Positions 1 through 6,174 of a stretch of 24,250 nucleotides of DNA are shown one piece after another. Source of the DNA: a virus; the IMG/VR virus record IMGVR_UViG_3300037225_000135, positions 1-24,250 of that record; one strand, 5' to 3'. The notes below the pieces were generated by a model. That model had not been told where the DNA came from. It made no database searches and was given only the letters and a program-made list of their open reading frames with translations. Each line of letters begins with the position of its first letter. The stretch's first letter is position 1. A program made the translations under genes and the position numbers.

Positions 1-25
1 CCAAAAACTTTTGCACAACTAGTTA

Positions 26-880
26 TTATATCCCTAATTTATTCGTATAATTCTCTTTTGCTAAGAGGTCCGTACTTTCTCCTAATGTCTTTTCACTTAA
101 ATGAACATATGGTAATGTGCTTTTCAAGCTCCCGTGACCCATCCACTGCTGAACCTTGAATACGTTTTGACCGCTCGTTATTTGACATGTTGCATAGCTG
201 TGTCTTAACATATGGGGATGAACGTTTTCCCCTTTTCGGTGCCCTGCTTGCGCTACCACGTTTTCAAGAGACTTTTTACTGATATGACCTATTCCTCCCT
301 GCCCCTTAAAAACAAATTCTTCCGGCTTCATGCTTTTTGTGAATTCTCCAAGTTGTTGCCGCAAAGATTCGGGAACAGGAACGTATCTTTCTCGCCCGCC
401 TTTTGTGTGGTCGAGTCGCAATCTCCAAGGAATGCTAGTTGTGATGATATTATCCCGCCTCAAATAGGCCACTTCCGATAAACGCAATCCACACCCAAAC
501 ATAAGGGACATTTCAATTCGGTGCTTTATGTTATTCGTCGCTTCAATCATCCCTTGTATTGTTTCTCTGTCAATTATTTTGGGCAATGTCTTTGGCTGTC
601 TTTTTCTAGGAACATCACGCACTGTTAGATTTATACCCAACACCATTTCAAAAAACTTAACTACTGCCGCCCTGTGCAAGTTTATACTTTTAGGGGCATA
701 GTTTTCGAGCGTTCCAACCATGTAGTTTTGTAAAAGTGTTTCCGGTTTATCCTTTTTCCCTTTGCAAAAATCCAAAAACCTTCTTACTGCCGGAACATAA
801 TTCCTTACCGTGTCGTTACTGTTTGTTTCACAGCGCAATTTCAATTCAAACTGTTTCAGGTATTCTTCTCGTTTTTCCAT
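26..880 (-). CDS. int: Tyrosine recombinase (phage integrase, XerC/D-like)
   Basis: 284 aa. It is expected to catalyse site-specific recombination between phage and host attachment sites. The N-terminal half (about 1-90) resembles a SAM-like core-binding domain, and the C-terminal half carries the full catalytic set: R133 (in GCGLRLSEV), K160 (HTKGGRERYVP), H223 and R226 (HMLRHSYAT), H249 (MGHGS) and the nucleophile Y258 (YVHLS). The frame is open further upstream to an ATG at 919, but that stretch is the promoter (TTGACA 916-911, TATATT 893-888), so I start at ATG 880. The predicted transcription start is 881 or 880, so the mRNA would be leaderless; no Shine-Dalgarno sequence is present. It is the last gene of the minus-strand series. 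An att site could lie just left of the window, but I cannot identify one. Family call certain; start likely. Confidence 0.96.
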   Translation of the reverse strand: MEKREEYLKQFELKLRCETNSNDTVRNYVPAVRRFLDFCKGKKDKPETLLQNYMVGTLENYAPKSINLHRAAVVKFFEMVLGINLTVRDVPRKRQPKTLPKIIDRETIQGMIEATNNIKHRIEMSLMFGCGLRLSEVAYLRRDNIITTSIPWRLRLDHTKGGRERYVPVPESLRQQLGEFTKSMKPEEFVFKGQGGIGHISKKSLENVVAQAGHRKGENVHPHMLRHSYATCQITSGQNVFKVQQWMGHGSLKSTLPYVHLSEKTLGESTDLLAKENYTNKLGI

Positions 881-887
881 AGTATCT

Positions 888-929
888 AATATAACGGATT
901 GTTTACTCGCTGTCAACAACTTTGTTACA
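888..929 (-). promoter_or_regulatory. Promoter/operator copy 1 (integrase)
   Basis: Reading the minus strand, TTGACA (916-911), a 17-nt spacer and TATATT (893-888) form a near-consensus sigma70-type promoter. Around the -35 lie GTAACAA, AG and TTGTTGAC, an imperfect palindrome, followed by GTAAACAA in the spacer, a third half-site in inverted orientation. The same 42-bp block recurs at 4187-4228 and 9944-9985. The predicted +1 coincides with the integrase ATG. Confidence 0.85.
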
Positions 930-934
930 TTTTT

Positions 935-1279
935 TTATTTTGTCAGTTTAAGCGATGTTTTACTCTCGCCGGTGAAATCAAGTATCTCGGCTATCATCTC
1001 CTCGCTTACCGGGGTTTGCGTGTGTATAGTGTCGTCCACGATCTGGCCCTGGTCGCCTATCATCTGCGGCGGAAGCTTCGTGTCCACAGAGCAAAGTATC
1101 TTTATGACGCTGTGGTCGTCCTTGTCGATGATAAGCTTGATCTCAGCCTTCACGCTGGTTGTGGAAACGTGCTTTATACACTCCTGCGCTGCCTTGTTAA
1201 ACGCAGATTGGAGCGTCTTCAGGAAGTTCCCCTGCGCTATGTCCACTATCCGGTACTGTTCCAGGTCTTTCATCGACAT
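935..1279 (-). CDS. Small phage protein resembling 'replication terminator protein' family
   Basis: 114 aa. The pattern 'DIAQGNFLKTLQSAFNKAAQ', then a beta-strand-rich 'VKAEIKLIIDKD...' segment and 'DTKLPP', resembles the short proteins annotated 'replication terminator protein' in many Firmicutes phages (I/L-x-x-L-A-x-G ... K-I-x-I/V-x-I ... K-L-A/P-P). This is recalled family similarity, not a search result, and the biochemical role of that family is itself poorly established. Ribosome site GGAGG lies 5 nt before ATG 1279. It is the last gene of the helicase operon. Its TAA lies just ahead of promoter copy 1, and its start overlaps the previous ORF by 83 bp. Confidence 0.7.
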   Translation of the reverse strand: MSMKDLEQYRIVDIAQGNFLKTLQSAFNKAAQECIKHVSTTSVKAEIKLIIDKDDHSVIKILCSVDTKLPPQMIGDQGQIVDDTIHTQTPVSEEMIAEILDFTGESKTSLKLTK

Positions 1280-1541
1280 TGTTCCCTCCGAAATTTAGGT
1301 TTAATATCTCCTGCTTCGTGTTGACTTCAAGGCGCTCTATCAGGGCTTCAATCTGTTCGGCCATTCTCAGGCTCAAAGCTCCGTATTCCCGCGCTATGTG
1401 ATCGGCAAGCTGCTCGTCGTCCGGGACGTGAACAAGTATCACCTTCTTGTAAAATATGTTGTGATATTCCCCGGACTTGTGAATGAAAAAGTTTTCTGTT
1501 CGCAATTCATCTGCAAGCTTCTTCAGTCTTTTGATCTTCAC
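1197..1541 (-). CDS. Hypothetical protein (GTG start)
   Basis: 114 aa. Starts with GTG at 1541, preceded by GGAGG with 5-nt spacing. Residues 1-85 are Lys/Glu-rich and probably alpha-helical ('AEQIEALIERLEVNTKQEIL'). The last 28 residues are encoded in the overlap with the next gene and look compositionally different (Gly/Pro/Glu-rich), as expected for a tail whose sequence is constrained by the other frame. No family recognised. The 83-bp overlap is long for this otherwise tightly coupled phage, so a frameshift or an eroded C-terminus is possible. Confidence 0.65.
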   Translation of the reverse strand: MKIKRLKKLADELRTENFFIHKSGEYHNIFYKKVILVHVPDDEQLADHIAREYGALSLRMAEQIEALIERLEVNTKQEILNLNFGGNNVDERPGTVPDSGHSAGELPEDAPICV

Positions 1542-1641
1542 TTTTCCTCCAGCGGTATTTTTTACCGTTAAGTCCGGTTTTGTGTGTGTACTTGTCCTTG
1601 CTTTTATTGGCTAGTATTGTGGCTATTTCCTTGTCGGTCAT
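1507..1641 (-). CDS. Small ORF, possible DNA-binding micro-protein
   Basis: 44 aa: starts MTDKEIATILANKSKDKY and ends EACR; very Lys-rich. I accept it because its ATG (1641) overlaps the stop of the preceding gene as ATGA and because GGAG lies 6 nt upstream. The N-terminus 'TDKEIATIL' resembles the first helix of a helix-turn-helix, but it is too short to assign. It overlaps the following GTG-start gene by 35 bp and contains that gene's ribosome site. Function unknown. Confidence 0.55.
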   Translation of the reverse strand: MTDKEIATILANKSKDKYTHKTGLNGKKYRWRKSEDQKTEEACR

Positions 1642-1802
1642 TCCACGCTCCGGCAAGTAGGGTAATTTATTTCCTCGTCGGGGTTGTCTTTCATAAAGAC
1701 TTTATAGTCTGTTATCCTTATTCTCTCAACCTTGCAATTATGAAAGCCATCATGATGCTTGCAAGAGGTGTTTTCGCATTCTATGATTACTTTAGGTTCC
1801 AT
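1638..1802 (-). CDS. Small cysteine-rich protein
   Basis: 54 aa from ATG 1802. An upstream in-frame TTG at 1823 has no ribosome site and is less likely. Cysteines in the pattern 'CENTSCKHH...HNC...' plus a late Cys near the C-terminus suggest a small zinc- or metal-binding fold. No family recognised. Its TGA overlaps the next ATG (ATGA), and it lies 24 nt after the zinc-finger gene upstream. The AAGG before its ATG is very close (2 nt), so the start is uncertain. Confidence 0.6.
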   Translation of the reverse strand: MEPKVIIECENTSCKHHDGFHNCKVERIRITDYKVFMKDNPDEEINYPTCRSVE

Positions 1803-1826
1803 TACCTTAATTCCCTTGTACAAATA

Positions 1827-2102
1827 TCAATTGTTTTTACGCAACTTGCCAGGCTGAATTTTCCAATATGACACTCTCCGAAGCACATCAAAAACAGAAT
1901 GCGCGTTTACCCTCGCAGTTCTCAGTTCCTTGTTTGCCGGATCGCCAAGCGCTCTCTCGGTCCCTGGATGACATCCTACATACGCTCCACAAGGCTTACA
2001 CTGGTAATAGATTTTTTCGTGTAGCCTCGGAAGGTGTGGATAAATTTCTTTCCCCGTTACCTTTTTTGATACTTTACTGCAATAGGGACAAATAGGATTC
2101 AT
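1827..2102 (-). CDS. Zinc-finger-containing protein, DUF3268-like
   Basis: 91 aa. Two CxxC motifs ('CPYCSK' near residue 5 and 'CKPCGAYVGCH' near residues 35-45) plus 'GDPANKELRTARVNAHSVFD' match the DUF3268 zinc-finger family common in phages beside helicases. The family function is unknown; a zinc-binding nucleic-acid accessory role is inference. Its ATG overlaps the helicase stop (ATGA), so it is probably translated by coupling to the helicase. Confidence 0.8.
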   Translation of the reverse strand: MNPICPYCSKVSKKVTGKEIYPHLPRLHEKIYYQCKPCGAYVGCHPGTERALGDPANKELRTARVNAHSVFDVLRRVSYWKIQPGKLRKNN

Positions 2103-3787
2103 GCTGACTTATGCCCGTCTATTGCCAGCGTCGCTATTTCTTTCTTCTCAGCCATGGTATTCGCCATTTTTGCGTCTATCGACCCTGCCCATACAAGGGC
2201 GTGAATCACCACGCTTTTAGTCTGCCCGATACGCTTAGACCTCTTATAGCACTGCTCAATCGTGGCGGCAAGCCAATCAAATTCAGCGAAAACAACATGA
2301 TTGCTCGCGGTTAGCGTTAAAAGCTCGCCAGAAGCCCGTATAGACCCGTTAAATATCCGGCACGTAGGATCGCTTTGAAACCGGTCCTCTGCCGCCTGCT
2401 TCTTGTCTGGGCCTGCCGTTCGGCCTGTAAGGGTAACCTGCTCGTCTTTGTATTTTCCAATGATCGCGTCCTGCACTTCGTGATGATGCGAAAAAACAAT
2501 AATCTTTTCGGTTTCTTCAAGTAAATTCTCTATGTATTCCATCACATATGGGATCTTGGCTACTGCTGTTTCGTGACGTATCCTTGCAATGTCGGTAAAT
2601 CCTATTTCCTGGTTGAATTCCATTGAACTATCAAGAGAAAGTACACTCACGTCGGACTTGGTGCGTAGTTTATTCTTGAATTCCGCTTCGTTGTCGATCA
2701 GTCGTTTTATCTTTCCGTCTACCTCAAATTCTGTCACAATCCAGCGCTCGGGGGGCAATTCCAGCCCCACGTCCTCCTCGGTTCTCCTGATAAGAAGTTC
2801 GGCACGAAGTTTTTCATTCAGTTCTTGTAGGTGTTCTTTGCATGGTTTTCCCACTTCAAGGCCGTACCTCCCGAATTCCGCGCCACAATACCGCCGAATG
2901 AAGAAATAGTAGTTCTTTTTCCAGTAAGGTGAAAGCCATGCCAGCGCTGCGTAAAGCTGAATCAATTTATTGTATACCGGCGTTCCGGTGATTCCAATTT
3001 TCTTTTTTGCCTTCAAGCCGTAAAGCGCCTTGGCTTTTATTGTGTCCTTGTTACGGCAGTGGTGTATTTCGTCTGCTATGATAACATCCCAATCAATTTG
3101 ATCTATGGGATGAAAATATTCTATGCTCTTTTTTTCTTTTCCGTTTTCAAAAATCACTTTCCCCTTGGCAAGAGAATCATAATTTGTAATCGCTATTTCA
3201 AAACCATTTTCAGGGTAAGGAAATGTTTTTCTATCACCTATTCCTGTTTTCCTTGGGACTACCAACCATTCCTTTGTTTTCCGATACCACATCACCTTGC
3301 CATTGGCTGGACAAATAATAAGAATCTTTTTTAATTCACTCCAACAGTTCAAAAGTCCGATGGCCTGCATTGTTTTTCCAAGCCCGCAGTCGTCGCTTAA
3401 TAAAGTACTATCCCTTTGTAAACCGTATTTTATTCCAACCTTCTGATACCCTAAGTAAGCGTGGCCTTCGGGGCAAGGATAAACATCCGGTACTTCTGCG
3501 GCCTTACTCAGTGTTATTTGTTCAAAGTTCTTTTTCCTTACCGCGTCAAGTTCTGCGGCACAAGTAGGATCGGCCCAGTCGGAAAGTTTTGCTGAAATAT
3601 TAATATCCGCTGTCCACCAACACTTTTTGTCAGGATTCCATTTAAACCCTGCTCCTCCTTGTTTCGCTGCAAGCATGCTGTTTTCTGAAAAAATAGATTT
3701 GGCTACATATATACGGGTTCCTGGTTTCAGCCAACTACCAACTGAAAGAGTCCATGATGTGTCTGTTATTCTTGTGGTTATTTGCAT
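2099..3787 (-). CDS. SNF2-family DNA helicase/translocase
   Basis: 562 aa. An ATP-dependent double-strand DNA translocase of superfamily 2, probably a remodelling factor for phage replication or recombination intermediates. Visible motifs: Q-motif region near Q115, Walker A 'DDCGLGKT' (132-139), DExH box 'DEIHH' (239-243), motif III 'TGTP' (267-270), and motif VI 'QCYKRSKRIGQ' (512-522) with the arginine-finger region. Residues 1-95 ('GGAGFKWNPDKKCWW...') resemble the short N-terminal domain of phage SMARCAL1-like helicases. There is no Shine-Dalgarno sequence before ATG 3787. A 10-codon ORF with a strong ribosome site ends 8 nt upstream, which suggests translational coupling. Confidence 0.93.
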   Translation of the reverse strand: MQITTRITDTSWTLSVGSWLKPGTRIYVAKSIFSENSMLAAKQGGAGFKWNPDKKCWWTADINISAKLSDWADPTCAAELDAVRKKNFEQITLSKAAEVPDVYPCPEGHAYLGYQKVGIKYGLQRDSTLLSDDCGLGKTMQAIGLLNCWSELKKILIICPANGKVMWYRKTKEWLVVPRKTGIGDRKTFPYPENGFEIAITNYDSLAKGKVIFENGKEKKSIEYFHPIDQIDWDVIIADEIHHCRNKDTIKAKALYGLKAKKKIGITGTPVYNKLIQLYAALAWLSPYWKKNYYFFIRRYCGAEFGRYGLEVGKPCKEHLQELNEKLRAELLIRRTEEDVGLELPPERWIVTEFEVDGKIKRLIDNEAEFKNKLRTKSDVSVLSLDSSMEFNQEIGFTDIARIRHETAVAKIPYVMEYIENLLEETEKIIVFSHHHEVQDAIIGKYKDEQVTLTGRTAGPDKKQAAEDRFQSDPTCRIFNGSIRASGELLTLTASNHVVFAEFDWLAATIEQCYKRSKRIGQTKSVVIHALVWAGSIDAKMANTMAEKKEIATLAIDGHKSA

Positions 3788-3795
3788 GGTATTTT

Positions 3796-3828
3796 CTAAT
3801 TTATGGAAACAAAATGAAATATATGCAT
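3796..3828 (-). CDS. Ten-residue leader ORF upstream of the helicase
   Basis: Encodes MHIFHFVSIN and then TAG. AAGGAG with 5-nt spacing precedes its ATG, which is the best ribosome site in this intergenic region; the helicase ATG, 8 nt after the TAG, has none. The arrangement suggests termination-reinitiation coupling or a regulatory leader peptide. It is too short to judge by composition, so the evidence is the ribosome site and spacing only. Confidence 0.45.
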   Translation of the reverse strand: MHIFHFVSIN

Positions 3829-3849
3829 TGTATCTCCTTTTATTGGACA

Positions 3850-3895
3850 GGGGAAGGGCGCGGGAACACCCTTGTCGGCAGCGCTGCCTATCCCC
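3850..3895 (-). promoter_or_regulatory. Predicted three-way-junction RNA structure in the helicase leader
   Basis: Closing stem GGGG/CCCC (3850-3853 with 3892-3895) encloses a stem AAGGG/CCCTT (3854-3858 with 3869-3873) and a second hairpin inside the perfect palindrome GGCAGCGCTGCC (3877-3888). It is GC-rich compared with its flanks and lies between the zinc-ribbon gene and the leader ORF. No U-run follows, so it is not a typical intrinsic terminator. RNA processing, mRNA stabilisation or protein binding are possible. Confidence 0.45.
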
Positions 3896-3906
3896 TTAAT
3901 TCGTGT

Positions 3907-4140
3907 TTATATCAACCTACTTTTGCAAACTGCGTTCTCGCATACTCCGTGACTCGTCAACCCGCCACATTCTGGACAAAAATCAATATCGTCGTCCTCG
4001 TCAAATTCGTTAGCGTCGCTTTCCAGTGTGTTCAATTCCTGCTCTGCTATGGTCTCTGTCGTGGCTGTCTCGACCATGCCGGGGTAAAGTTGTGCAAGTG
4101 TCCTTTGCATAATCGGCGCTATGTGTTCCATTGTGCTCAT
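3907..4140 (-). CDS. Small acidic protein with C-terminal zinc ribbon
   Basis: 77 aa from ATG 4140, preceded by GGGAGG with 5-nt spacing. The frame is open up to 4218, but that stretch runs through promoter copy 2 and its leader, so the longer form is rejected. The middle is very acidic ('NEFDEDDDIDF') and the C-terminus carries 'CPECGG' and 'CENAVCKS', a plausible four-cysteine zinc site. It is the first gene of the helicase operon. A regulatory or protein-interaction role is only inference. Confidence 0.75.
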   Translation of the reverse strand: MSTMEHIAPIMQRTLAQLYPGMVETATTETIAEQELNTLESDANEFDEDDDIDFCPECGGLTSHGVCENAVCKSRLI

Positions 4141-4159
4141 AAAAACCTCCCGCTTGATT

Positions 4160-4185
4160 GTGAATAGTTCTTTCCCGCTATTCAC
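4160..4185 (-). promoter_or_regulatory. Inverted repeat at the transcription start of promoter copy 2
   Basis: Perfect 8-bp arms GTGAATAG (4185-4178 on the minus strand) and CTATTCAC (4167-4160) with a 10-nt loop. The repeat begins at about -5 relative to the predicted +1 (4180). It may be an extra operator or a 5'-UTR hairpin. Copies 1 and 3 of the promoter lack it. Confidence 0.55.
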
Positions 4186-4186
4186 T

Positions 4187-4228
4187 AATATAGCACCTTG
4201 TTTACGTGCTGTCAACAACTTTGTTACA
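4187..4228 (-). promoter_or_regulatory. Promoter/operator copy 2 (helicase operon)
   Basis: TTGACA (4215-4210), a 17-nt spacer, TATATT (4192-4187). It shares the flanking half-sites GTAACAA, TTGTTGAC and GTAAACAA with copies 1 and 3. The predicted start at 4180 gives a 40-nt leader before ATG 4140. The TAA stop of the upstream nuclease gene (4226-4224) lies inside the GTAACAA half-site, so coding and regulatory sequence share bases. Confidence 0.85.
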
Positions 4229-4712
4229 TTTTTTCAGATAATATTTTAGCTACCTTGTCCTGCCAGTTTTCAACGGTGAGAAGGTTTCTTAATATCACCG
4301 AGTCACATTCCGCTTTTTCCGTCGCTTCCATGATCTGTTCCTGGTTTCGCGCTATGATCCAATTCTGTTCCTCGGCGTTGTGTTTTTGTTTTCCGTGAAG
4401 CTTTCCAACTGCTCTACCTTTGGCGTCCTGCGTCTTCAGCTCAATAGGTACTGCAAGCATGTATTTACCAATAGGAAGTAAAAGAAGATTGTCGGGGTAG
4501 CCGCCGAACATGCCGCAAAAAAATTTCCTCACTCCTATAGGTGCCTTTACATTCATCCATCGAAAAAAGAAATCAGGTATGCGGATAAACCGTATCCTTT
4601 TTATGGTGTAATATTCGTCGGCAAAAATCTGTAGGCTCTCTTCCGGTATCTCTGCTTTCATGGTGGGAGATTCTTTGGGCTGTGACCATTTCTTTTTGGG
4701 AAAGCTCATCAT
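4224..4712 (-). CDS. VRR-NUC-type nuclease (PD-(D/E)XK fold)
   Basis: 162 aa from ATG 4712, preceded by GGAG with about 8-nt spacing. Catalytic signature: 'GGYPDN' with D74, then 'PIELKT' with E91 and K93, then 'GKLHGKQKH' with Q109. This is the order expected of VRR-NUC endonucleases, which in phages are thought to process replication or recombination junctions. The frame is open to 4856, overlapping the DnaB gene. ATG 4796 is an alternative start that would add a basic N-terminus, but it has poor ribosome-site spacing. It is the last gene of the replication block. Confidence 0.85.
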   Translation of the reverse strand: MMSFPKKKWSQPKESPTMKAEIPEESLQIFADEYYTIKRIRFIRIPDFFFRWMNVKAPIGVRKFFCGMFGGYPDNLLLLPIGKYMLAVPIELKTQDAKGRAVGKLHGKQKHNAEEQNWIIARNQEQIMEATEKAECDSVILRNLLTVENWQDKVAKILSEKM

Positions 4713-4785
4713 ATTCTTTTCTCCGGTTCTATCCATCGTGTTTCTATTTTGCTTTGTCTGCTTGTGTCGGTAGGGTGTGTGGGCT

Positions 4786-6174
4786 TTAAAAATCATACTG
4801 CGTACTCTCTTCCTCTTTGGGGTCATAGAACCTGGCAAAGTGTTTCTCGAATCCAAAAATATTGCTTCCGGTCGGTCCGTTGCGGTGCTTGCTTATTATC
4901 ACTTCCGCTTTGCCAACATACTTTTCTTTCCATTCCGCTTCTTGCTCTTCCGCTGTTTTCGTTTTCGTACTCTTGAAAATAGGTGGATAGAATTCTTCCC
5001 GGTGTGTCATAATTACAAGGTCCGCATCCTGTTCCCCTGCGTCCCGAAGGTCGGAAAGGTTCGGCCTATGGCTCTTCAAGTTGTGCCGGTCGGATTCGCG
5101 CGAAAGCTGTGCAAGCGGCACTATCGGAATATTAAAATCTCCCGCCATTACCTTTACCTTTCGGCTTATTGCGGTGATGATTTCATGTCCTCGCAGATAC
5201 TTCATCTCGGCATCTTTATCTATCAAGTGCCAGTGATCGATGTACGCAATCCTTATTCCGTAGTCGGCAATCATCTTGCGTATCTTCCCGCGCATACGGC
5301 TCATTGTCAAGAACCGTGAGTCATCTATGTAAATAGGTAGTGCTGAAATAGTACTGGCTGCAAGTTTTATTCTCGCGTGTTCCTCGGCGTCCAAAATCGA
5401 AAGTTGCATACTCATCATGTCTACCTTGGCCTCAAGGCAGATAAGGCGCTTCGATAAAGACCTGTCTCCCATTTCCATAGAAAAGCCAAGTACGGGATAG
5501 CCCATCTTTGCCTGCCGAAGCATTATAGCGCATTCTAAGGCCGTTTTTCCGCTGCCAGGTCGTCCCGCCACTAAAACCATGTCGCCGGGCTGAAACCCTG
5601 CTGTTTTGGCGTCCAGCCACTTAAATCCAGTGGAAATTCCACTTATCTCACCATGCTTACGGGAAGATATTTCAGTCAATGCTTCACTAATAGGGCGGCT
5701 TATATGGGTTTCCTTTCCGCTTCCTTGGCTGTTTATTCGGTATACACGGTCCTGCGCTGTTTCAAGGGTCTTTCCAGCGTCTCCGTCGCACTCGAAGGCG
5801 TCCTGCACCATTGTCGATCCTTCAGCTATCATCTGCCGGAGAATTAGCTTATCCTTAAGGATTTTGCAGTGGTGCTCGATATTTGCGGATGTCGCAACGC
5901 TTGAAGAAAGCTCGGAAATATATGGTTCCGCCCCTACTGATTCAAGCCACTTTCTGCCTGCAAGCTCATCTTTTAAGGTTAGAACGTCGATAGGTTGGTT
6001 TTTTTCGTAAAGCGCCATCATCGCCGTAAAGACTCTCTGATTCTGTGTGCTATAGAAACACTGGTAGGTTAAGATACTAACCGCTGTATTTACCGCATTA
6101 GCGTCGATAAGCATGGACCCGAGTACGGTACGTTCAACGTCGAGTGCTTGCGGGGGAATCTTCTCAAAGGTCAT
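4786..6174 (-). CDS. dnaB: Replicative DNA helicase, DnaB-like
   Basis: 462 aa, the usual length for DnaB. It is expected to act as a hexameric 5'-3' helicase at the phage fork. The N-terminal domain (about 5-105) begins 'PPQALDVERTVLGSMLIDA'; the RecA-type C-terminal domain has Walker A 'GRPGSGKT' (204-211), 'LAQLSR' (354-359), 'DLRDAGEQDADLV' (about 375-387) and 'SKHRNGPTG'. The Walker B region reads 'IDHWHLI' (313-319) rather than the common 'IDYLQL', a divergent but hydrophobic-D variant. The ATG overlaps the initiator gene by 11 bp and has only a weak ribosome site, so translation is probably coupled. Together with the upstream HTH protein it forms an initiator/helicase pair. Confidence 0.95.
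   Translation of the reverse strand: MTFEKIPPQALDVERTVLGSMLIDANAVNTAVSILTYQCFYSTQNQRVFTAMMALYEKNQPIDVLTLKDELAGRKWLESVGAEPYISELSSSVATSANIEHHCKILKDKLILRQMIAEGSTMVQDAFECDGDAGKTLETAQDRVYRINSQGSGKETHISRPISEALTEISSRKHGEISGISTGFKWLDAKTAGFQPGDMVLVAGRPGSGKTALECAIMLRQAKMGYPVLGFSMEMGDRSLSKRLICLEAKVDMMSMQLSILDAEEHARIKLAASTISALPIYIDDSRFLTMSRMRGKIRKMIADYGIRIAYIDHWHLIDKDAEMKYLRGHEIITAISRKVKVMAGDFNIPIVPLAQLSRESDRHNLKSHRPNLSDLRDAGEQDADLVIMTHREEFYPPIFKSTKTKTAEEQEAEWKEKYVGKAEVIISKHRNGPTGSNIFGFEKHFARFYDPKEEESTQYDF

Noticed and set aside
1-25. attP core next to the integrase
   Set aside because: Only 25 bp of downstream sequence are present, with no direct-repeat partner or tRNA-like sequence to support it.
881-919. 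Longer integrase start (ATG 919) with N-terminal MLTASKQSVILDT
   Set aside because: The stretch is the promoter itself (TTGACA/TATATT) and there is no ribosome site; the same false extension appears at promoter copy 2 (MLTARKQ) and copy 3 (MLYLRQ).
3877-3888. Intrinsic terminator at the GGCAGCGCTGCC palindrome
   Set aside because: No U-run follows on either strand; reading as part of a three-way junction fits better.
4713-4856. N-terminal extension of the VRR-NUC protein
   Set aside because: Lies largely in the DnaB reading frame region, is basic and low in conserved motifs, and has no well-placed ribosome site; ATG 4712 has one.
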